A stretch of DNA of 64,000 bases from Adineta ricciae (taxonomy: Eukaryota; Rotifera; Eurotatoria; Adinetida; Adinetidae), in the NCBI GenBank assembly GCA_905250025.1, contig CAJNOJ010000129.1, positions 62,001-126,000 of the forward strand. The letters run 5' to 3'. The stretch's first letter is position 1. Each line of letters begins with the position of its first letter. Of this stretch, positions 11,901 to 22,897 are shown piece after piece. A model generated the notes under the pieces. The model ran no database searches, was not told where the DNA came from, and was given only the letters and a program-made list of their open reading frames with translations. The translations under genes and the position numbers were made by a program.

Positions 11901-14900
11901 ATGCCTATGACCAAAGAAGTTTCACTAAATGTAATGCGTTTTTTGCGAAAAGGACTTACTAGTGTAGTGCTACTTGCTAGAATACTAGCGATGATCAGCC
12001 ATTCAAAGAAACGATGCTCTACTAAGCGGTGAGCTCGGCTGCGAAGGAAAGTCCAATGTCGCTGAACAGTTTCAGGAATGAAATCTTTACAAAATTCAAA
12101 ATGTTTAGAAATGAGCCTTGGACAACAATCCGGTGGCATATGAAGGTATTGATAAGTCAATGGCGTAAGTGCAGTCAGATTGTCGTTCGTAGTTGAATTC
12201 TTCAAAGATTTCATTTCGATATCTTCTGATGGTCGGGCTATACCGTAGGGGGGATTAGATAAACCATTGGGATTATCTTTAGCATTTTCGATATCAGACG
12301 ATGTGGGGAAAGAAAGACTGTTCATTAGATGATCTGTGCCAGCCAGAGACTAAAAATAAATATGAAATACGTAATGAATTGAGGATAGAAAAAATCTAGT
12401 GACTGAACGAACTTGATTGAAATAGATTGTTTCAGTAGTGTTACTTTCGCTAATCTTCGAACTGTCCTGTTTTTGTCCACAAAACAATTGTACAATTAGG
12501 TGTAACAAAAAACGAAAACATCGTTGAATGCGATCGATCGCTTCGCCAACCTTATTGTCATCATCGTCTTTTTCTCGTTCGGCAAGAACACTTGAACTAA
12601 ACGATGCCAGCAAAAGAGCCAAAAACAGATTCAACACCTACGAATGTCATTCAGTAAAATTTATCAAGAAAAATCACACATATTCTAGACAAATTCTACA
12701 TACCACAAGATTTCCAATGACGAATGTGAAAAGAAAAAATGGTATGCAAGGCCATCCAGCACACGATAAACATGTCCACATTGATTCAATCCATTCTCCA
12801 CATAGGACACGAAATACGATCCTTGAAAAATAGATTCACTGTTCCATCTCCAACATTCCAATAAAACTTACATAAATGCATGAAAGAAGTCAACAAAATT
12901 CCAGCGTGGCATATCTTTTGCAAACTCTTTTGCATAATTGGGACCGAATAGCTACACGATGATACGAAAATATCGAACAAAACACTTCATGCGTTTGAAT
13001 TTACCTGCATGCCCATAACAGCAAAGATAAAAATGATAATCACAACAACTAACGTTAAATTTCCTAAAGCTCCTATCGTTTTGCCAATAATTGACATAAG
13101 TCGATTCAATGTTGGCCATGATTTGGCCAATTTAAATACTCGTAACTAAAAATGAAAAAACTTCGGAGAGGAAATTTTCGTATTCCGAAAACTTACTAAA
13201 CGAAATGATCGTAAAACGCTAAGTCCCTTGATATTTGCCAAACCTAATTCAACAAGACTCAATGTGACGATAAACAAATCGAAAACATTCCATCCATCCT
13301 TCAAATAGTTTGCTGGCGATTTAGCAATGATTTTTAAGATTGCTTCACCGGTAAATATTCCTGTGAAAATGTAGTTTCCCGTTGCTAATAGCGATGCCAT
13401 CTTTTCACTTTGACCGGGCTGATCAAGTGCCATGAAGAATGTGTTTAATATAATACAGATCGTAATAAATAAATCAACGAATGCATCCAGGATAAAAAAT
13501 GCTACCAAAGCCTAAGGAAAGAAAAACAATTGAAATATGCGAAACATTCTCACGAATCGATTTACTTGAAATTTTCGAAATGCAGGTGAAGCGAAATTCC
13601 ATTCGAAACAGGTATTCCAAAGAAACTTCATCATTGGTCGATCGCATGCATTACTTGTGTCCATATCTGAAATGACGACGTTCACACGTTTCTTAGGATG
13701 ACGTTGCAACTGCCGTGCATGCTCATTTGCAGTTAAAAGTAGACGACACTGAACACGCGGACTGTCTTGGTCATCGGTATGATGATTGACCTTGAGCAGC
13801 ACAGTGTGTTTTTCTAGATAAGTAACGAAATGGAAACAAACATATACAAAACTACAATCATGCAAAAAAATAAGAAAGTGAAAGTCAACTATACATATGT
13901 CTTGTCGACGTTTGTGTGCAATGCAAGAGTGTACAAGGTCAAATGGGGATTATGTGAAAAGATAATAATGGAATGCTTTTCTTTCTTGATTTTTCAGTCT
14001 TACTCTAAAATGTAAATGGGTTTGGGCACGTAGAAAATCATATAATATCTACTGAAACTAGGTGAGAAAATTTGTAACATATATGTATGTCTATGTGCGT
14101 GAGATATTCCTAGTTAAAAGACAAAATCGATCTAGATAACATATGTTTGACATACTTTTCGAGTGAATACTTGTTGTATCACTTTCGGCATTGCCCAGTG
14201 TATGATCGATAGGTGCGTACTTGATGTACGGTCTTGGTTGACAGAGCTGAAATCAAAAGAGATTTCTGTTGTTGAAAATCTGACAATTTTAGATGAGATA
14301 TATGCTAATCAACTCCTGGAATGATTTGACTTTTTGATCAATGATTCTATTCAATCTGTTGAGATTTCAATTCCCTAACTAATCTACATATTAAGTATAT
14401 TTGCATATATATGATTGTGATCATCTGTCCTCGACGATTCGACGAATTGAAAAGTGTAATTCGTTTTCGAAAAACGAAGATCATTACTGTTATAGTTGAT
14501 TGACCATCCGGATTGTCTTGGTCGGAGGTGTACGACCAATTTCTTGTTCGTTGTCTGGACAAGGTTTCGTAATTCTTCGTATTAATCGAACTTCGCTGTG
14601 TTTCATCAAGAAACGGTATTGTCGTATCGAAACTATGATACTCTTCGAATGTTGTTATTGGTTTTGACATCGTACAGCTACCATTTTCGAACAGGAGTGA
14701 TGATGTTTGAATTGATTGCTTTTGTCGTAGTTCATATTTCTTGGAAAAGAAAGGAAGAGAGTTTATTTACGTACAACTAGATATTTCTTACTAAATGATT
14801 TTGATCGTATTCAATCGAAAGACTTGACAAAGATGGTTGTCGATTGGAGTTTTCAAATACTAATGTATTTTCGAAGAGATGTTTATCGTCTAACAATTGA

Positions 14901-16788
14901 TCGTAATCGGAGATTTTTTCTGTATCGTCATTCTGCTGTTCAAGTTCGTCCTCAACCTTTCTTCGTTCACGCTCAAGTTTTTCAGCATTGACTTTCTTTT
15001 GTTGTTCTTGATACGACATCGAGACGATCGCCAAGATTAAGTTGACCAAATAGAATGAACCGAAAAAGATGACGGCAACGAAATAGAAAAAATGATAACG
15101 ACCAGCTGCTGACAGCACCTAAATGTACCCCACTCTCGAATAGAACTCTTTCAGAAGTTCGAAAATTTCCTCGTACCAATTGATAAAGACTTTCCCAATA
15201 ATCCTGCGTCATCAATCGAAAACAAGAAAGCATTGCCCAACCATAACTATCAAAACTAAACAAGCCAACACCGTGTCATTCAAATCGAATGATAAGCGAA
15301 TGTTTACCTAGTATAACCATGATCCGGACTATGAGAGAACAATGAGTCTAATGATACTGGGGTGAATCAAAGACATAACTTACTTTTTCCCTAAATCTTT
15401 TATACAAACGTAACCCGGCGGACATCGTCGACTGCCAGTAGCATTTCCGCAAACTACAGGTACCTCATCTTCATGATACCAATACGCTAGAAAAATATTG
15501 CGTTATTCGAAACGAAAGAACATCTCTGACGACACATACTTCCATTTTGCATTTCAAGTAAATAGCCACCAAATGTCATATTCGAATCAACGGTCGTAAA
15601 ATTAGAATTATTCAAGAATGATTCATAAGTAGGTACACATTTCTGTCGCAGAACACCCATATATAATTGCAAGCCAACCTAGTCGGAGAAATATGCGTTC
15701 AATTATTCATTCAGATAATCATAGAAATAATCGAACCAGGGCAAAGATGGATAGAATAAAACTTGATAAGACAATCACATCACGTAGACAAATCAGAGAT
15801 TGAATTAACGCATCGACAATCGGTTTTAAACCTAGAAAAGTTGGTCAGAAACAAGTAACCAATTCATCATTTGCTATTCATCCAAATTTTATCTACCTGG
15901 AACAACAGCCACTGTTTTCAAGGCTCGTAGCACTCGAAACGTTCGAAGTACAGATACATTTCCCAAAGGAAAGATCACTGTGATATAACTAATGGAGAAC
16001 AAAGAAGTTAACATAATCAAATACATCAGTATCATTGACTTACGCTAAAGTAATTACAATAAAATCCAACCAATTCCAAGGATCTCGTAGAAAAGTAAAT
16101 TTTTCAAGGATAAAGCCGCGCGCTATACATTTAGTTAACGCTTCCAACGTATATATGAATGTAAATATATATCTAGTGATTCGCTGCAAATATGTCTATC
16201 GGACTCAAACAAAAACACTTACTCGTACGTCTCAGGTACATTTTTTAAAGTCATAAATATGCAATTGGTTAAGATTGTAAGCATAACGAATGTACTAAAT
16301 AATGAATGTGTTAATATGCGAATTGCTACTTGACGCAAACAGTTGTATGGAGAAAAAAGGAAACAAGCTGATGATGAACTGAATCGAAAGATTGTTTTAT
16401 TTCGATTAACCACCACGAATACCTTCGAATGGTCAAAGCAGTCAAATGATGAGGAGGAATTTGTTCGTATACATACATATTCGGTTCGGTAATACCAATC
16501 AATCTCTTCAATAGGTTTTCCGATTAATTCTGCAGGAAATTTGGTTTGTAAGGATCTTGGCAAAGTTTGTCCAACAGCTAATTCTTTATTAGGTTTATCT
16601 TTGAAACTCGACTGTTCATTTTTTGATAACCTTTTCATTGATTTATATTGTTCAGTGTCGTCTTCATGTATTGTTTGGCGTTGCAATCGATCGGAAGCAA
16701 GACGTTCGGCTTCCTCTTGTCGATAACGTTCAATACGATGTAGTGATTCGGGTGTAAACTCGCGAAAAACAATGGAATTGTAGTCCAT
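8931..16788 (-). CDS. Nav1: Voltage-gated sodium channel alpha subunit, Nav1/para type (DEKA)
   Basis: Four-domain channel that carries action-potential Na+ current. Thirty exons: 16477-16788, 16223-16422, 16044-16172, 15897-15988, 15737-15831, 15540-15678, 15384-15486, 15308-15328, 15177-15255, 14792-15118, 14488-14739, 14156-14246, 13566-13813, 13197-13511, 13005-13145, 12872-12951, 12704-12821, 12413-12637, 11960-12349, 11608-11904, 11286-11555, 11177-11230, 10990-11127, 10825-10938, 10598-10764, 10436-10539, 10144-10245, 9719-10089, 9605-9667, 8931-9551. They sum to 1886 codons in frame. N-terminus [10 protein letters not shown]4 segments [10 protein letters not shown] (I), [15 protein letters not shown] (II), [16 protein letters not shown] (III), [17 protein letters not shown] (IV). 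Pore loops TQDYWE, CGEWIE, TFKGW and TTAGW give the DEKA filter. The III-IV linker holds [16 protein letters not shown], the fast-inactivation motif (MFM as in insect para). The C-terminal EF-hand-like region is present; no clear IQ motif follows. Start is the first in-frame ATG. Confidence 0.96.
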
Positions 16789-19294
16789 TCTTATCGGCGA
16801 CACTTACCGTTCGTTCATACATAGTTTTTTGACGAGTAAACTGTTCGAAAACAAAAACAACAGCGAATCAAATGATTATCTTGTCGAAGATCATGATTAA
16901 CTAAAATAGATTTCGAGAAAAAAAAAGTGATCGATGATATAATCATTAGTTAAGTGCATCCTTCAATCGCTTTTCTCTCTGTCTAGCACAGCATTTATGT
17001 TACAAATGACTATGAATAGCGAAGTAATGACATGAAGTATCTCAGTCTTGATTTAGTAACTAATAAAAAAAAAAGGTTCTTTAACATACATTGATCAATC
17101 AATAGCTGATTCTATGGAACAAAAGCTCATGAATAGAGTACGATAGTTGCGCGTCAACGACTTAAATAGATTGATTTCGAAAAGTCTAGTGAACATCAGA
17201 GTACAACAAAACGTCTTCTTTATCTCTCGTATATTTAATCTAGTCTTTTCCTTCTCTCTCCTCTGATCATCTTCTTTGCCGTTCCATCTCAGATCTTTTT
17301 TTGAACAATTGTCACATTTAGAGAGAAGGCAAAATATGCGAAGACATCGGGGAATCGAATCTTTCCTTTTCTTTTCTCTGTGATTATCAAAACATTTGCA
17401 ATTCGATGCGAAAATCAGATCGATGGAGCTTTTTCTTCTTTTTGTATCAATCGCTAATCGTAATTGAGCACTCAGTTCAAAAAGATGTATCGACTGATTA
17501 TTGAACATGTCGGATTAACTTAATATCGATGTTCGTTCCGTTTGTCCTGTTGAACGTTAAAGAGAAGGTCAATGACAATGGATGCTTTTCTATGATACCA
17601 TTATTTATTTGTCTTTGGCAACTGAGGAAAAAGGAGAAAGAAGAAAAACTGTTGACAAGAGAGTAACAATCGAATAGTCACGCATATGAGTCCGGATGGT
17701 GATGACGAACAAGAGAGCAATATAACGTTCCTAAATCTGATTTCTTCGTTCATTAGCATATCTTATGAAATGCTTTGAATAATAGGCTTACCAGAGAGAG
17801 AAGACAAGACAGAGAAAGAGAAAAACAGAACCATAAGATACAACTTCGTTTAAAACCAAGTCTATATCTGTTTTGTCAATGATAAGGGCCTGTACAGAAA
17901 AATGTTGACGATTTGCGAAAGAAATGTGTAATCTGTCGAATCTTAAGAGACAATTCATCGTTCATCAATCTATAGCATACGAGTTGAGATATTCAATTAA
18001 CAAAGGATAACATTAGGGTTGGTTTTCATTGGATCATTATTCGTTTTTCTTTTATATCAACAAGTACTGTTTCACTATTCGATCATGTCAGTCAAAAGTC
18101 ATAGAATTTACTTCAGTCTATTACATAAATAAAGACATTTGATAGAGATTTCTATTGTTCACAAATGCCATTCATTGACACTTTTTTCTTCTTCTTATTC
18201 AATATCAATCTAGTTGTAATGATTTGAAGAGACGAAGAAAATGAAAGAAAATTCTATGCACTGAACATGTTAACTTGCTATTGTCATTGAATCGTTTCCA
18301 CTTATTTCAATAGAGAACACTATTCAACATATTTTAATAAGTAGTCATTATTAGAATCGATACCATCTTGTCATATGGTGATTCCTATAATTATTTATCA
18401 ATCGATTCTCTTTCCACACGTATGATTGGCAAAAGAAAGGTACAGCCTATACACTACGATTAGTTACAATTAAATTGAAGTACTTCATTGATATATGTAC
18501 AGTTGTAACGTATTTACAATAGGAACTGAGGTATTTTAACCTTGATGTTTCTTTTGATTAACATATAGCGATAAGAAGAGTACAATGTATTGAGTATGAA
18601 TTGAACAAATATATACATTTATAGACGAGAAAAGTTCGTGTGATGACCTAATCAGTTGATCGTATTTATAAATCAACTCTCATTTCTTTTCTCTTTTTTC
18701 CTGTTCTTCTCTCGTTCGATTTATAAATAAATAGAAGCCATAAAGATGCTAATGTCGTCGACTGAATATCGACCATTTTCAAAGATAATCATAGCATCGT
18801 TCTTGTAATTGGTTGTAATCATTTTCACTTATCAAAGGTTGAGGGAACGCGTACAATAGAATAGAAACAATTCTTCTTGATAATTTCATATATGTATATA
18901 TTCTTTCAGGGAATATTATTCGTCGTCTAATTGATGGTTGTGTGTATTGAAAGTTGTTCATAATCATCATCAATATTCCTACTGTGAGGCGATTGTATTG
19001 CGTCGCGCCGGATCCACTACATAACAAAATCGTTTTTCTTTCTCTTACTCGTATTGTTAAACGAATGAAAGTGTCAGAATTGGAGTGAGATGCCATATTG
19101 AGTAAATACAATTGCGACTAGTGAGTGATGGGGAAGCCGAACAGTGATGACAGGTACACTTGAAACTTTTTACAACTAAAAGACATTATTTGTCATCGTT
19201 CTTTTTTTTTTGATATTTTATTAGTCAACTTTTCGATCAGACATCTTCATCATCGCCCGTCCCTCCATTACCACCACCGCCACTCGATTTCGAT
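16789..19294. other. Upstream region of the sodium channel and of the four-TM gene
   Basis: About 2.5 kb between divergently transcribed genes, expected to hold both promoters. A 137-codon frame (17095-17508, -) and a 110-codon frame (18779-19111, -) are open but show no domain, odd composition and no splice partners; I do not call them genes. A GTAAGT-type donor next to an ATG at about 16804-16818 could mark a 5' UTR exon. Confidence 0.5.
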
Positions 19295-20291
19295 ATGAAT
19301 TGGCAAACAACATTGAGTCAATCGGAGCCAAGTATTCAATCTCGACAAAATCAACTCTTAAATCGTTTACCAACTGCAGCTTATAATTCATCTTATAAAG
19401 TCTCAATCGGACACGAACGAGTCAACATAACCGATCTAAGTCGGCAACGAGATTCATCATCCGACCCGACCATACCAATGCTCAGTACTGAACGACGTCG
19501 CGTTCTTCCATCACAAAAAGGTGCCAATATTCTTAGTTTGTGTTTCATGTGTTTTGTTTCCGCATGTTTAATATTAATCGCCATATCGACGATGCATCTC
19601 ATTCTGAAATTCAATTCATCAAATAGCGCAGATATGATTTCGCAATTGCTTCTCGCAACTAATACAACATCAAAGTCAATATATGCATTGTCATCTATAG
19701 ATACAGTTTCAAGTTTGCTTCTTCCAACTTATGATCGTACATTACGTGAATTCGCGACTGTTATTTGTTTATTAATTGTCGTTCTCAATTGTTTTTGCGT
19801 GTTGATTTTTAGCATTGAAATTTATCTAGGTTGTAATATTGTATCGAGTAGAAATGATTCACCTCGGTAAGATCGATATGATTCCATCGTTAAATTTTCC
19901 TTTCGTTGATTTTTCAGCTGTCTCTTCAGTTCATCAACTGCACGTTTTATTGCTATCTGTAGTTTCTACGCATCAATTCCAGCATTTATTCTCGGTAAGA
20001 TTAATTCACTAGTAACAACTTCATTAACTTCCAAAACTTTTAGTTATGTGCATATTCATCTTATTAAATATGTCATTAATACCAGCTATTATTTCATTGA
20101 GTGTCTTAGGGTTTGGTTTGCTTTTTATTCTGATGACACTGTTAACATATGTTTCCTTATGGCAGAACGTTCATCTCAGTGGTAAATATGGTGGCATAAA
20201 CGCATCGATCTACCATACTGTCGATGCGACGCATGTGTGTGACGATGAAATCGATCTCGCGAAGACTGATGAACTTTCAACACTTGTTTAA
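19295..20291 (+). CDS. Four-transmembrane protein of unknown family
   Basis: Three exons: 19295-19866, 19918-19994, 20044-20291, with GTAAGA donors, giving about 298 residues. The N-terminal ~75 residues are polar and Ser/Arg-rich. Hydrophobic segments lie at about 78-104 (NILSLCFMCFVSACLILIAI), 150-178 (FATVICLLIVVLNCFCVLIF), 200-225 (IAICSFYASIPAFIL) and 228-262 (SVLGFGLLFILMTLLTY), followed by an acidic tail. Asn-X-Ser/Thr sites lie between TM1 and TM2, which suggests an extracellular loop. The layout recalls tetraspan or TMEM221-like proteins but I see no tetraspanin CCG motif, so the family is open. Splice phases are consistent. Confidence 0.72.
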
Positions 20292-20800
20292 TCTTTCATG
20301 TATATGTATAATATTTAAAATATAGATGATTTAGACGTACGTGATGTTTAAGACAGCTGTGACACAAGAAGAAAAATGAGTTAATTATTGAAACTCAACA
20401 TCTAAGGGTTGGCTTAACGCACGGTATGTGTCATTTCGAATGCGCATATTAATTATCGATTTGCTATGAATAATATACCTGTAAACGCAATGGACTTGTA
20501 TCGCATGTGAAAATCTGCCCGGCCTAATGTTCTTTCTATATGGTGTATTCAACGATAATGTTTCTGAGAGAAAACACAATCTGCCCATGGGTAAAACGAT
20601 TCGATGTGATCCGTATCGGCATGTTTGAATAGTTTTCTGTTTCAATGAATTGAGGAATTGATATATATATACTGGTTTGTTCATTAAGTGTGCTTCTTCT
20701 CTGTTGTATGTTTGTTTTTATGAAATCGTGAGCAACAAACACGAAAAAAATTAATTCAATAATACGCAAAACAGTTAGAACATGGAAGAAGAAAGAAAAA

Positions 20801-20829
20801 AAGAAGAAGAAGAAGAAGAAGAAGAAGAA
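20801..20829. repeat. (AAG)n microsatellite
   Basis: Nearly ten AAG units in the convergent gap between the four-TM and type I membrane protein genes. Confidence 0.9.
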
Positions 20830-20950
20830 AAGAAAAACAAAATACATCAAGCCAAACAACAAGATGGATAATCGATACTGTTTCACGCCGTTATGAAACT
20901 CGACTTACGAAACAACAGTAATTATACATAAACACACGCACACACACAGA

Positions 20951-20964
20951 TATATTTATATATG

Positions 20965-20995
<31 letters not shown>

Positions 20996-21000
20996 GTATA
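20951..21000. repeat. TA-rich repeat with TATG interruptions
   Basis: Alternating TA tract, about 50 bp, directly after a short CA tract. Confidence 0.85.
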
Positions 21001-21115
21001 GAGAGAATGAGTGAGATAGATTTGAGATCATCGCTCAATTACTCTAAAAGCAAAAGCACTGTTATCGTGTACAAAAGCAATGATTGAAGAAAAACAACTA
21101 AGAACAAATTAGATA

Positions 21116-22897
21116 TCAAGATTTGGATGGATAATGGAAGAGTTTAGAAAGAAATCTCTGTGTTAAGGTTCTGCTTGATTGGGATTGATTTAACAAAGAT
21201 TGAGATGAATGTGATAGAGAGTTCCTCTGCTGATCATCTGTTGTAGTTGTGCTTGGGAGGGAAAGGCCAGCGATTGAGTGTGGTCTCACAGTTGTAAGTA
21301 TTGGAGAGGACGTTGTAGATGACGATGACGATTTTCTATGCGAATGGTATCGATCACAATTTAATGAGGGATTAATATCATTAACAGTTTTATTTGGTGG
21401 AGTGACTAATGTTGTTTGACGTTCGTCATTGGATAATTGTCTGGCGGCTGCATCTTTCTGTTTAGTTTTCGTTCGGTTTTCATAGGACGAGGAGGTCAAA
21501 ATAGTCGGATTGGATAGATGAGTATGAGCTGTTCGACTCTCCGATCGAGAATGTTTGGATACTGTTCGTGGTAATTTTTCTCCATCATGACTACGACGAA
21601 CATGAACAGGATATTGAAAATTTTCATTACAATAACCATGTGTGATTAGATTGTATTCTCTGACTTGTTGCATTTTAAGATCAAGTTCACGAATGAAAGT
21701 ATTCGACATAGTAGACTGATTTTGTTTGTTATTTATTTGAATAGCTAAAAGAAAAAGAAATGATTGATGACAAATAAATTTCTAAAGTCAAGCTCACTCA
21801 GAAGAGAAATACCTCTTTTCTTTTCTTTTCGTTTTAGAGATAATATTAATCATTCACAGACCTAGCCTAGTTTGGAAATGGATTCATCCTTGATTTAAAT
21901 GATTTGCGCTGTTCATTTGTTCACCTCAACAAGTGCTTTCCGACATCTGCTAACTATTCAAGTGTATATCTTTTACCTATCTCACCTCAATGTTACATTC
22001 GTTATCTTATTGATTCAAAAGAGCCGGCAAATGAAAAAGACAAGATTTTGCTGCCTACTTTCACACTGAAAAAGGGTAGCGTAGGCTAGTAGACTCTGAA
22101 ATCCATTATGCAAAGCTCTTCGGACATACTCTTAATTATGGTCTACTGAGATTTACACATTGATTAACAAATAGAAAAGGACAACAAATATGCAATTCGG
22201 TCAATATTTAACACATGTCTCTAATATTTTTCTGTCATAACACTTTTGACCTAAATGTAATATCGCATCTCTACTTACGTTGTAATGAATGAGCTTGTTG
22301 CTGTCGATGACGTCGTTGATATTTTTGTGTAAGTGCTGACTGAACTTTCGTATTTGTAGGCAATCGATCTTTGATCATCAACGTTCCAGTAGCAGTCATG
22401 CTGATAACACAACTAATAGCGACGACAACAATGAACCAATGCTTGCTTGAAATAAACGATCCAACATCGACTAGTTTCAGATATAAACTTGCTTGGAGTT
22501 GAAGAAAAATATTTCAAGAAAATATAAAAATTTTGTTACATGCTCAGACACCAACACCGACAATCTAAAACAGAAACAGACTACTGAATTTCAACGAGAT
22601 ATATATGTTAATGGCAAAAATGTTCATTCGACTGTTATAGAGCTGAAGCCATGCTTCCGAGAGCATGCATTTGTCTAGTCGTCATCGACGATAGTGTGAA
22701 TGTCGAGCACGGCAATAGTTTCGACGAGTAATTAAGTTCCAAGACAATTTATGTCTACCTATGTTCGACGAATAGGTTCTTTTCAGTGAAGAGTTATCGA
22801 GGGATTCTAGACATGAACTAACTGAGTGACTAACTGTGAAAGCGAAGACGACGAGTAGCAAATCAAAAGGAAATAAGCAACGATGAGACAGTGGCAC
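21116..22897 (-). CDS. Probable type I membrane protein with Ser/Thr-rich tail, family unknown
   Basis: Exons 21116-21744 and 22279-22491 are well supported: the first codes for a hydrophobic helix (HWFIVVVAISCVISM) followed by a basic/Gln-rich juxtamembrane stretch, and a GTAAGT donor at 22278 joins it in phase to the long C-terminal exon. The 5' exon 22759-22897 is tentative; it gives a signal peptide (MPLSHRCLFPFDLLLVVFAF), uses a GTAGAC donor and keeps the frame, for 326 residues total. The cytoplasmic part (about 230 residues) is rich in Ser, Thr, Arg and His, with no domain I recognise. The 534-bp second intron is long for this window. Alternative: another 5' exon further upstream. Confidence 0.5.

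Larger units (their letters stand above)
20292..21115. other. Convergent intergenic region with simple repeats
   Basis: About 820 bp between two 3' ends. It contains an (AAG)n tract at 20801-20829, a short (CA)n tract just before 20950 and a (TA)-rich block with TATG interruptions at 20951-21000. No gene seen. Confidence 0.7.

Noticed and set aside
17095..17508. 137-codon minus-strand frame as a gene
   Set aside because: No domain, Cys/Lys/Arg-rich odd composition, no splice partners, lies in the likely promoter region of the sodium channel.
18779..19111. 110-codon minus-strand frame as a gene
   Set aside because: No motif and no supporting start or splice context; probably chance in a divergent promoter region.
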